From assembly GCA_030837395.1 (NCBI GenBank), contig JAUPKO010000776.1, positions 1 through 7,474 of the forward strand: DNA of 7,474 bases, in the 5' to 3' direction. The notes below the pieces were generated by a model, which was given only the letters and a program-made list of their open reading frames with translations, was not told where the DNA came from and searched no databases. The position numbers and the translations under genes were made by a program. The stretch is from Actinomycetota bacterium. Its GTDB lineage: Bacteria > Actinomycetota > Actinomycetes > S36-B12 > UBA10799. Below, in pieces: positions 1 to 5,931 of the stretch; within the stretch, counting starts at the first letter, position 1, and each line of letters begins with the position of its first letter.

Positions 1-1
1 C

Positions 2-403
2 AAGTACCGCGACGGCACCACCAAGTGGATCCTGCGGCGGGCCTTCGAGAGCATCCTGCCGCAGGCCACGGCCGACCGAGCCAAGTTGGGTTTCCCGACG
101 CCGGTGAAGCACTGGCTCTCGGCAAACCCTCAGTTGTTCCGCGAGCAAATCGTCAGCGATCCCTACAAGACCTCCCGGTTCGATCGTGACGCCATCGACC
201 GGCTGTTCGCGGAGCACGCTGCGGGGACCGCCGACAATGCCCGCAAGATCTACCTGCTCACCATGCTCGCGTTGTGGCACCAGACGTACTTCGGCGACAC
301 CGTCGATGAGGGCTCGACCGAAGTGGAGGGAGCCCCAGAGGGGGCCGTGACCCGGGTGGAGGCCGACGAGATTCTCGCCGAGGTGGAGGAGATCGCCTCC
401 TGA
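2..403 (+). CDS. Asparagine synthase (glutamine-hydrolysing), C-terminal part, 5' truncated by window edge
   Basis: Reading in frame from base 2 gives 133 residues ending at a TGA (401-403). The segment matches the end of the AsnB/LtsA synthetase domain: a GTTKWILRRAF block near the left edge, then KLGFPTPVKHWL (about residues 28-39 of the visible part), and a closing LALWHQTYF block typical of the last helix in this family. Such enzymes use glutamine-derived ammonia to convert an ATP-activated carboxylate to an amide. Members make asparagine, amidate diaminopimelate in peptidoglycan (LtsA/AsnB of corynebacteria and mycobacteria) or amidate glycans and natural products. The N-terminal glutaminase domain is outside the window, so the catalytic Cys cannot be checked. 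After the family's normal end there is an acidic tail of about 33 residues rich in Glu and Asp. The neighbourhood of ATP-grasp ligases and a flippase favours an envelope or secondary-metabolite role over bulk asparagine supply, but this is inference. A start codon at base 86 (TTG) is only internal. Confidence 0.9.
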   Translation, partial: KYRDGTTKWILRRAFESILPQATADRAKLGFPTPVKHWLSANPQLFREQIVSDPYKTSRFDRDAIDRLFAEHAAGTADNARKIYLLTMLALWHQTYFGDTVDEGSTEVEGAPEGAVTRVEADEILAEVEEIAS

Positions 404-404
404 T

Positions 405-1538
405 TCAGCCGCTGGCCGTAGTGGGCAACGGTGAGCCCTTGACTGCCCACCCGACGGCCCGTCGGGTGGCCAGTGCCATCCAGGGCCGTCCCATCCACGC
501 GGACCACCGTCGGATCCGGCGCAATTCGGCAGGGAGCCAGCGGGCACGTTGCGCCGGGGTGGCCACCCCGAGCGGCGGATTGCGCAGCAGCGGCTGATAC
601 GTGCCTGGGCGCAGTTGCGGCGGCGCCGGGCGCGGGCCCAGCCCGAGGCTGTACTCGTAGCTCCCCAACACGTCCAGGCCCGCAGCTTGGCAGCCGGTCC
701 AACTGCCCCACACACGGATGTTCAGATCGACCAGTCGAACGACGTGGTCCGGGCCGCGTACGGCATCCATCGCGAAGGGCCCTGTGATGCCCAGGTACTC
801 GATGACGCGGGACGTGTAGCGGGCCAATTCGGCGTCAGCGGTCACTGTGAAGCCGTAACCGAAAGCGAACGGCTTCACTGGGTCGACGCGGTTGGCGTAG
901 GTCATCAGCTGCACGACGTCGCCATCCTTGGCCACACCGGCCGACACCTGTGACGGCCCGGGGTAGAACTCCTGAATCAGGTAGGGCTCGTCGGCGCCAT
1001 AATGTGCTGCCCAGCTATGCGCCTCGTCCGCGCTGGCACACAGGTGCACCCCACGACCTCCGCCGGAGTCCCGCAGTTTGAACAGCAGCGGAATCGTGGT
1101 GTCGCGCGGCACCTCGCTCGCGTCGTCCCACGTCGCCGGGACCGCGAAGCCGGCGTCGGCCAAGCAACGGGTGAGCGCCAACTTGTCGAGCACGTCCCGA
1201 TCGGGTACCGCGCTGACCGTCCGGAACCCAAGACGGGTGTCCTCCCCGGTCGTCGAGAGCCACACAGCGATCGGTTCCATCGCCTGCAAGTCGACGGGAG
1301 CCTCCTGCGCCAGGCACTCCCATCCCGTCGCAGTCAGGGCGCCGGAGCGATCGACGGCCCCCGGCACCCACCGCGAAGCCAGATCCTCCCACCGCATCCG
1401 GGACCCGCTCGCCGCCATCGGCGCGTCGTCGTCGTCGGCAAGCAAGCGGACGGTGCGGTGGCCGCGGGCGCCCAGTGCCGCCGCGAAGTCCACCATGGCC
1501 TGGGAGTATTCATCTTCGGCGAATGCGATCGTGGCCAT
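405..1538 (-). CDS. ATP-grasp domain ligase (single copy, divergent from the flippase operon)
   Basis: A 377-residue protein starting at ATG (1536-1538) and ending at TGA (405-407). It has an ATP-grasp plan. There is an N-terminal pre-ATP-grasp domain (about 1-110), then DKLALTRCLADAGFAVPATW (117-136), the usual lead-in. The nucleotide-binding lysine and glycine-rich loop LLFKLRDSGGGRG follow (K154; loop 157-163). Next come the hinge YLIQEFYPGP (Q189, E190) and the metal/phosphate-binding end with D258 and DLNIRVWG (D271, N273, R275). These enzymes join a carboxylate to an amine through an acyl-phosphate. The substrate is not evident. The C-terminal 80 residues are basic and Trp/Arg-rich (RRIRRWSAWMGRPW), perhaps membrane- or polyanion-facing. 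No good Shine-Dalgarno sequence precedes the ATG. It is only distantly similar to the two tandem ATP-grasp genes at 3182-5918. It converges on the asparagine synthase with a single base between stops and shares a 133-bp divergent promoter region with the flippase operon. Confidence 0.85.
   Translation of the reverse strand: MATIAFAEDEYSQAMVDFAAALGARGHRTVRLLADDDDAPMAASGSRMRWEDLASRWVPGAVDRSGALTATGWECLAQEAPVDLQAMEPIAVWLSTTGEDTRLGFRTVSAVPDRDVLDKLALTRCLADAGFAVPATWDDASEVPRDTTIPLLFKLRDSGGGRGVHLCASADEAHSWAAHYGADEPYLIQEFYPGPSQVSAGVAKDGDVVQLMTYANRVDPVKPFAFGYGFTVTADAELARYTSRVIEYLGITGPFAMDAVRGPDHVVRLVDLNIRVWGSWTGCQAAGLDVLGSYEYSLGLGPRPAPPQLRPGTYQPLLRNPPLGVATPAQRARWLPAELRRIRRWSAWMGRPWMALATRRAVGWAVKGSPLPTTASG
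442..474 (+). terminator. Strong hairpin, candidate terminator of the asparagine synthase transcript
   Basis: Arms 447-456 (CCACCCGACG) and 460-469 (CGTCGGGTGG) are perfect 10-bp complements around a GCC loop (457-459). Beyond one C/C mismatch (446/470) the stem continues for four more pairs (442-445 ACTG with 471-474 CAGT). It begins 39 nt after the last base of the plus-strand stop and lies inside the 3' coding end of the opposing ATP-grasp gene. There is no T-tract on either side, so it would be a U-tract-less terminator of the kind proposed for GC-rich actinobacteria. The termination role is inference; the hairpin itself is directly visible. Confidence 0.45.
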
Positions 1539-1573
1539 TCAGCACGGCGCCTGTCGGCGGGGGGCAAGCTGCG

Positions 1574-1618
1574 GCATCTGACGAGTATTCCACTGCCACC
1601 AGTGCAACCGTCAGATGC
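1574..1618. repeat. Nested inverted repeat, possible operator or leader stem-loop
   Basis: The outer arms GCATCTGACG (1574-1583) and CGTCAGATGC (1609-1618) are perfect 10-bp complements. Inside them, CACTG (1591-1595) and CAGTG (1600-1604) form a second perfect pair around CCAC. The two dyads are almost concentric (centres about 1596 and 1597.5). As DNA this could be two oppositely oriented regulator half-sites 35 bp apart start-to-start. As RNA it could fold as a 10-bp stem, an asymmetric internal loop (7 nt and 4 nt) and a capped 5-bp stem. It lies about 50-100 bp upstream of the flippase start, ahead of the possible -10, which favours the DNA-operator reading for the rightward operon. Confidence 0.6.
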
Positions 1619-1632
1619 GGCCGCAGGTGCGC

Positions 1633-1638
1633 TAGCGT
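1633..1638 (+). promoter_or_regulatory. Possible -10 hexamer of the flippase operon
   Basis: TAGCGT fits the actinobacterial TANNNT -10 pattern and sits 33 bp before the GTG start, leaving a short leader containing the ribosome-binding site. The -35 region is weak: GTCAGA at about 1610-1615 overlaps the right arm of the inverted repeat with a spacer of about 17 bp. If real, a protein bound to that repeat would touch the -35 region. Only a weak pattern match. Confidence 0.25.
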
Positions 1639-1660
1639 GGCGCCAGTAGCGGCGATGTCG

Positions 1661-1666
1661 AAGGGG
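1661..1666 (+). promoter_or_regulatory. Ribosome-binding site supporting the GTG start of the flippase
   Basis: AAGGGG lies five bases before GTG at 1672, a good spacing for a Shine-Dalgarno sequence. It decides in favour of this non-ATG start. Confidence 0.55.
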
Positions 1667-1671
1667 ACCTG

Positions 1672-3153
1672 GTGACTGACTCATCGCACCCGGACTCGTC
1701 GGATTCGTCGTCCCCGCAGTCTGCCGCCACGGACGTGCCGGGCGAGAAGTCGACGGGGTACCGGTCCCGGACCGCCCTGCTGTTCGCGGTCTCCGAAGTG
1801 GTCGGCAAGACGGCGTCCTTCGCCATGTTCGCGGTCGCCTCGCGGGTGCTGGGCCCGGCGGGGTTCGGCGAGTACTCCTGGGCGATGGCGCTGGCCGCGA
1901 TCGTCGCCTCGTTCGGAATGTTCGGCTTCGACATGGCGCTGATCCAACTCGGCGAACGCAACCGGGACCGCGTCGCGGACTACCTGTCGTCCAGCATCGC
2001 GCTGCGGCTGGTGATCGGGGCGATTGGCGTCCTGGTCGTCACGGTGATGCCGCTGACCAATCCCGACGGGCGCTGGCTGCTGGTGGTCCTGACCGTTGCC
2101 CTGAGCCTGGACAACCTCAACATGGCCATGCGGGCGTCCATGTCGACCATCGACCGGCAGCGCGGTCCGGCGATGGTGATCATCGTGCAGCGCGTCACCA
2201 CCGCTGTGGTGTCGGTCGCGGTGCTGCTCGCGGGCTTCGGCGTGCTCGCGATGGCCATGGCGTTCACTGCCGGCACCGCCCTGGGCACGGTGAGCCTGTT
2301 CGTGTTGACGGCGCGGGCCGGAATACCGCCTCGGCCCAGCCGACTCCACAAGGACTCCACGACCGATCTGATCCGCAAGTCGATCCTGCCGGGCTTGGCC
2401 AACACGATGAACATGCAGACCACGCGGGTGGACATGATCGCGCTGGAGCGACGCCGCGACCCGGACGCGGTCGGCTACTTCGCCGCAGCGTTCAAGTTGG
2501 TGGAGACGAGCCTGTTCATCTCTGATTCGCTGGTCCGCTCGGCGATGCCCGCCATGCTCTACGCGAAGGATCACCGGCGAGTGGGGGAGATCGTGCGCGC
2601 GGTGCTGGCGACGGACTCGGTGTTCTACTTCCCCGTGGCATTGGCCTTGGCGCTGCGCGGCGGGGACATCATGGCCCTCGTGTTCGGCAGCGAGTTCCAG
2701 GCAGGCGGGACCGCCGCGACGGCGCTAGCCATCGGCTTGCTGGCCTGGGTCACCCTCGGGACGCTGACGACCAGCCTGCTGGTGCGACACCACAGCAAGG
2801 ACGTGGCCGCCGTGGCAGGTGTGACGCTGGCGGTCAAGTTGATCATCGTCTGGCCGCTCGTTGACCGGTACGGCATGGTGGGGGCGGGCATCGCCGTTTC
2901 GGTCGCTTTCTCGGTGCAGGCGGCAGCCCTGTGGTGGCGGCTGAGCGTGTACGGCGGTCGGCCCAGGATGGGCACGAGCCTGCTGCCGGCGTTGATCGGC
3001 TGCGCGGTCATGGCGCCGGCCGCCTGGTACATCGCTTCGTTCTGGCTTGCGGCCATCGTCAGCGCGGCGCTGTACGTCGTTGTCTGGTGGCTCACGGCGC
3101 AACGCCTGGACCCCGCCAGCGTTGACCGGGTCAAGGCGTTGGTGCACCGCTAG
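1672..3153 (+). CDS. Polysaccharide/oligosaccharide flippase (Wzx-like, MOP superfamily)
   Basis: A 493-residue multi-pass membrane protein, the usual length for Wzx/PST/MurJ-type MOP exporters, which have 12-14 membrane helices. After a polar Ser/Asp-rich cytoplasmic lead (1-30), the first helices carry the family signature: SEVVGKTASFAMFAVASRVL followed by GPAGFGEYSWAMALA (about 41-75). Further hydrophobic segments are visible near 110-127, 135-150, 168-190, 192-213, 312-330, 345-372, 378-397, 402-421, 436-456 and 456-474. The central block with TTRVDMIALERRRDPDAVGYF (about 250-270) is also typical of Wzx proteins. Such proteins flip lipid-linked glycans or related lipid precursors from the cytoplasmic to the outer leaflet. 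It starts with GTG behind AAGGGG and ends with TAG, 28 bp before the first tandem ATP-grasp gene, so it is probably the first gene of a three-gene operon. The cargo is unknown. A flippase next to amide ligases suggests an amino-acid- or amide-modified glycan. Confidence 0.9.
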   Translation: MTDSSHPDSSDSSSPQSAATDVPGEKSTGYRSRTALLFAVSEVVGKTASFAMFAVASRVLGPAGFGEYSWAMALAAIVASFGMFGFDMALIQLGERNRDRVADYLSSSIALRLVIGAIGVLVVTVMPLTNPDGRWLLVVLTVALSLDNLNMAMRASMSTIDRQRGPAMVIIVQRVTTAVVSVAVLLAGFGVLAMAMAFTAGTALGTVSLFVLTARAGIPPRPSRLHKDSTTDLIRKSILPGLANTMNMQTTRVDMIALERRRDPDAVGYFAAAFKLVETSLFISDSLVRSAMPAMLYAKDHRRVGEIVRAVLATDSVFYFPVALALALRGGDIMALVFGSEFQAGGTAATALAIGLLAWVTLGTLTTSLLVRHHSKDVAAVAGVTLAVKLIIVWPLVDRYGMVGAGIAVSVAFSVQAAALWWRLSVYGGRPRMGTSLLPALIGCAVMAPAAWYIASFWLAAIVSAALYVVVWWLTAQRLDPASVDRVKALVHR

Positions 3154-3168
3154 GCTGGCACGAGCCGC

Positions 3169-3180
3169 GGAGACAGAGGG
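3169..3180 (+). promoter_or_regulatory. Two overlapping Shine-Dalgarno options for the first tandem ATP-grasp gene
   Basis: GGAG at 3169-3172 is 9 nt from GTG 3182, and GAGG at 3176-3179 is 8 nt from GTG 3188. Both spacings are acceptable, so the start is uncertain by two codons. A third in-frame start, ATG 3203, would remove residues conserved in the paralogue and is less likely. Confidence 0.45.
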
Positions 3181-3181
3181 T

Positions 3182-4567
3182 GTGACAGTGGCAGAGGCAG
3201 TGATGGTCAACCCGTACCAGCCGTATGCCGAGATCTTCATCGCACGGCTGTACCGCGACTACGGCATCAAGACTGTCGCCCTGCACACCAACTGGCGCAC
3301 CCGCATGATCCTCGAGGGTCGGCTGCCGATTCTGCGCTCGCCCGCGATGGCTGGCCACTACATGATCCCGCGCGCGGGCTTGGCGCCCATCGCCGCCCGC
3401 CTGCGCAGGCGCCACGATGTCGTTGCTGTCGTTCCTCACGACGAAGGGGCCGTCAGCTGGCTGGCCAGGCTGGCGCAGATGCTCGACCTGAGTTGGGCGC
3501 AGCCACAGGTGCTGCCGGCCTTCCGTGACAAGGCGTCGCTGAAGGCGCTGATCGCCCGCAACGATCCGACCGTCCGGCTGAACGCGTTCGCTCTGGTCAG
3601 CACTCCGGCCGAGGTTCACCGGTGGGTGGCGAGGAACGAGGTCGGGCGATACGTTCTCAAACCTAACGACGGGTCGGGCAACCGGGATGTTGTGTTCTTC
3701 GGAGCAGACTCCGCTGTGGCCGACGTCGCGCGGCACTTCGACGTGGTCGACGGTGCAGTCATCGCCGAGGAATTCATCGGCGGCGATGAATATTGGGTCA
3801 ACGGCCAGGTGGATTCCGCCGGGACGCCGACGGTGACCGGGATCGGCCGCTACGACCGTCGCGATCTCAACGGCAAGCCCAACTTGGAGGTCGGGGCCTC
3901 GTCCCTTGCCACGACGGAGCCGGGTTTCGCAGCATTGAAGTCCTACGCCGAGCAGGTGCTTGCGGCAACCGGACTACGTCGCAGCCCCTTCCACCTCGAG
4001 GCGAAGATCGACGATCGTGGGCCCTGTCTGATCGAGGTTGGGGCTCGCCTCTGCGGCGACATGTTGACGTTGGCCGAATCGTGGCAACACGGGCAGGCAG
4101 CCGACCTCATGGGAGCCGCCCTCGACGGCTACGTTTCCGATGACTCGCGTGGCCCCCTGGCGCTGGACTGGGCCCGCTATGACACACATCACTACAGTCA
4201 GGTCAATGGCGTGTCGATGACCCGGCAACGCCTCGTACGAGTGATGGGGGTTGCCGAAGTCGAGCAGGTGCCGGGATTCCTGTTCTGGATCAAGCAACCG
4301 CGATCCGGGGATACGGTGCTGCGCACCGAGGACTTGACGGAGAAGCCATGGGCATTGGTCATTTCCGGCCGCGATGCGGACGAGTTGCAGGAACGAGAGG
4401 CCCAGGTGCGCCGATCGTTGGTCCTGGTCGGGGAGGACGACGTCGGACGGGGGCTGCGCTCCCGACTGACGCTGCAAGCCGCCAGACTCGGCAAGGTGTG
4501 GTCCTCGCGGCCCCGGCCCTACCAAGCGTTGGCGTTGGTCAGCGAGGTGGGGGCATATGACAGCTGA
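3182..4567 (+). CDS. ATP-grasp amino-acid ligase-like protein, tandem paralogue 1
   Basis: 461 residues from GTG 3182; GTG 3188 is an equal alternative, two codons shorter. The plan resembles L-amino-acid ligases of the BacD/YwfE and carnosine-synthase type. An N-terminal Rossmann-like domain opens with EAVMVNPYQPYAEIFIARLY (about 5-24) and includes VVPHDEGAVS (83-92). A linker FRDKASLKALIA (114-125) follows. The ATP-grasp core has YVLKPNDGSGNRD (K160), hinge AVIAEEFI (E196, E197), and a catalytic end with SPFHLEA (H271, E273) and LIEVGARLCG (E285, R289). A C-terminal small domain carries GFLFWIKQP and WALVISG. All expected ATP- and metal-binding positions are present, so it should be active. 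The family activates a carboxylate as acyl-phosphate and couples it to an amine; the substrates are unknown. It follows the flippase by 28 bp and overlaps the next gene by 11 bp, arguing for one operon and translational coupling. The two tandem proteins are about 70-75% identical by eye. Confidence 0.88.
   Translation: MTVAEAVMVNPYQPYAEIFIARLYRDYGIKTVALHTNWRTRMILEGRLPILRSPAMAGHYMIPRAGLAPIAARLRRRHDVVAVVPHDEGAVSWLARLAQMLDLSWAQPQVLPAFRDKASLKALIARNDPTVRLNAFALVSTPAEVHRWVARNEVGRYVLKPNDGSGNRDVVFFGADSAVADVARHFDVVDGAVIAEEFIGGDEYWVNGQVDSAGTPTVTGIGRYDRRDLNGKPNLEVGASSLATTEPGFAALKSYAEQVLAATGLRRSPFHLEAKIDDRGPCLIEVGARLCGDMLTLAESWQHGQAADLMGAALDGYVSDDSRGPLALDWARYDTHHYSQVNGVSMTRQRLVRVMGVAEVEQVPGFLFWIKQPRSGDTVLRTEDLTEKPWALVISGRDADELQEREAQVRRSLVLVGEDDVGRGLRSRLTLQAARLGKVWSSRPRPYQALALVSEVGAYDS
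4544..4547 (+). promoter_or_regulatory. Ribosome-binding site of the second tandem ATP-grasp gene, inside the first
   Basis: GAGG lies 9 nt before ATG 4557, within the last codons of the upstream gene, as expected for coupled translation across the 11-bp overlap. Confidence 0.5.
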
Positions 4568-5918
4568 GGCAGTCCTGCTCAACCCTTACCAGGCGTACGC
4601 CGAACTCTTCATCGCCCGGCTGTACAGCGACTACGGCATCAGGACCGTCGCCCTGCACACCGACTGGCGCACCCGCGTGATCTTGGAGGGCAGAGTCCCG
4701 ATCCTTCGATCCGCCGCGGTGTCAGCGCATTACATGATCCCAAGGTCGGGGATCTCGTCCCTGGTGGCCCGGTTGCGCCGACGTCACGACGTGGTGGCGG
4801 TGGTACCCCATGACGAAGGCGCGGTGAGCCCGCTCGCCGAGCTTGCCGAGGTGCTCCGCCTGAGTTGGGCGCAGCCTGAGGTGTTGCCGGCCTTCCGTGA
4901 CAAGGCCTCGTTGAAGGCGCTGATCGCGCGCACTGATCCGGCGGTGCGGATGAACGCCTTCGCGCTGGTGAGTAGTCCGCAGGACGTCGACCGGTGGGTC
5001 GCCGAGCACGACGTCGGGCGTTTCGTCCTCAAACCCAATGACGGTTCAGGCAACCGTGACATCGCGTTCTTCCAGGCCGGGGACAATTCCGAGCAGGTGG
5101 CGCGGTATCTGCGCGAAGCGGGCGGCGCCGTGCTAGCCGAGGAGTACGTGCACGGCCAGGAGTATTGGGTGAATGGCCAGATGGACGGGCAGGGCCACCC
5201 GACCGTCACCGGAATCGGCCGCTACGACCGTCGCGATCTCAACGGTAAGCCCAATCTCGCCTATGGCGGCATCGCCCTGGCCACCACGGACCCGGCCTTC
5301 GAGCGGCTCCGTGCCTACGCCGTGCAGGTCATGACGGCGACCGGCTTGCGGCGCAGTCCGTTTCATCTCGAGGCAATGATCGATGAGCGCGGGCCGTGTT
5401 TGATCGAGGTGGGCGCCCGGCTCTGCGGCAGCATGATGTCGCTGGCCGAGTCGTGGCAGCACGGGCCCGACGCGGACCTCATCGGGAACGCCCTGAACGG
5501 TTATGTCGACGACGGCGACCGTGGCCCCATGCGACTGGACTGGGAACGCTACGACACCCACCGCTTTGCGCAGGTCAACGGGGTCTCCAGCAGCAGGCAG
5601 CGGTTGGCGAGGGTGGCAGGCGTGGCACAGGTGGAGCAGATGCCGGGCTTCCTGTTCTGGATCAAAACGCCGCACGTGGGCGAGACCGTGCTGCGCACGC
5701 AGGACCTCACACAACGGCCGTGGGCGGTGATCATCGCCGGCGAGGACGAGGACGAGTTGCGCCGTCGGGAGGCGACGGTCCGTGAGTCCATCGTCCTCAT
5801 CGGCGAGGACGCTATCGGCCCAGGCCTGCGCGCGCGCCTGCCCCTCTACGAGGCGCGAGTGGGCAAGATCTGGTCCTCCCGACCGCGGCCCTACGAGGCC
5901 AAGGCGCTGTTGGCCTGA
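4557..5918 (+). CDS. ATP-grasp amino-acid ligase-like protein, tandem paralogue 2
   Basis: 453 residues from ATG 4557 to TGA 5916-5918. It aligns with the upstream gene along its whole length. The N-terminal block is EAVLLNPYQAYAELFIARLY, then VVPHDEGAVS and FRDKASLKALIA. The ATP-grasp lysine is in FVLKPNDGSGNRD (K159), the hinge in AVLAEEYV (E195, E196), and the catalytic end in SPFHLEAMID (H270, E272) and LIEVGARLCG (E284, R288). Both proteins end with the shared motif SSRPRPY before a short variable tail. Over the first 169 aligned residues about 41 differ, roughly three quarters identity; the second half is a little less alike. Differences cluster in the N-terminal domain (positions about 53-70), around 173-189, and at 234-237 between the GRYDRRDLNGKPNL stretch and the LATT stretch. 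These are plausible substrate-specificity regions. Retained catalytic residues argue against decay. It is the last gene of the flippase operon and converges on the oxidoreductase gene with 13 bp between stops. Confidence 0.88.
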   Translation: MTAEAVLLNPYQAYAELFIARLYSDYGIRTVALHTDWRTRVILEGRVPILRSAAVSAHYMIPRSGISSLVARLRRRHDVVAVVPHDEGAVSPLAELAEVLRLSWAQPEVLPAFRDKASLKALIARTDPAVRMNAFALVSSPQDVDRWVAEHDVGRFVLKPNDGSGNRDIAFFQAGDNSEQVARYLREAGGAVLAEEYVHGQEYWVNGQMDGQGHPTVTGIGRYDRRDLNGKPNLAYGGIALATTDPAFERLRAYAVQVMTATGLRRSPFHLEAMIDERGPCLIEVGARLCGSMMSLAESWQHGPDADLIGNALNGYVDDGDRGPMRLDWERYDTHRFAQVNGVSSSRQRLARVAGVAQVEQMPGFLFWIKTPHVGETVLRTQDLTQRPWAVIIAGEDEDELRRREATVRESIVLIGEDAIGPGLRARLPLYEARVGKIWSSRPRPYEAKALLA

Positions 5919-5931
5919 GCGTCCGGCTGTC

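Larger units (their letters stand above)
1539..1671. promoter_or_regulatory. Divergent intergenic region between ATP-grasp gene and flippase operon
   Basis: This 133-bp stretch holds no gene and must contain the start signals of both the leftward ATP-grasp gene and the rightward flippase operon, unless transcription enters from elsewhere. It contains a nested inverted repeat (1574-1618), two short perfect palindromes (TGCGGCCGCA at 1616-1625 and CGCTAGCG at 1630-1637), a possible -10 hexamer for the rightward operon and a ribosome-binding site just before the flippase. No convincing leftward promoter was recognised. Confidence 0.6.

Noticed and set aside
385..400. Small inverted repeat GGAGG / CCTCC just before the asparagine synthase stop
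   Set aside because: Only five pairs with a six-base loop in purine-rich Glu codons; too weak beside the 442-474 hairpin to call a terminator.
1002..1649. Plus-strand open frame (215 codons) antisense to the single ATP-grasp gene
   Set aside because: Arg/Pro-rich composition, no ribosome-binding site and full overlap with a gene that has conserved ATP-grasp motifs.
1681..2574. Long open frame on the minus strand (297 codons) inside the flippase gene
   Set aside because: Its predicted protein is His/Arg/Gln-rich low-complexity text with no family resemblance, and the opposite strand encodes a clear membrane flippase. It is a GC-rich antisense shadow.
3047..3181. Upstream extension of the first tandem ATP-grasp reading frame to an ATG-like start at 3047
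   Set aside because: It would overlap the flippase C-terminus by over 100 bp and add residues with no counterpart in the paralogue; starts at 3182 or 3188 have ribosome-binding sites.
3154..3181. Possible terminator or promoter between flippase and first tandem ATP-grasp gene
   Set aside because: The 28-bp gap contains only ribosome-binding sequence and no stable dyad, so continuous transcription is more likely.
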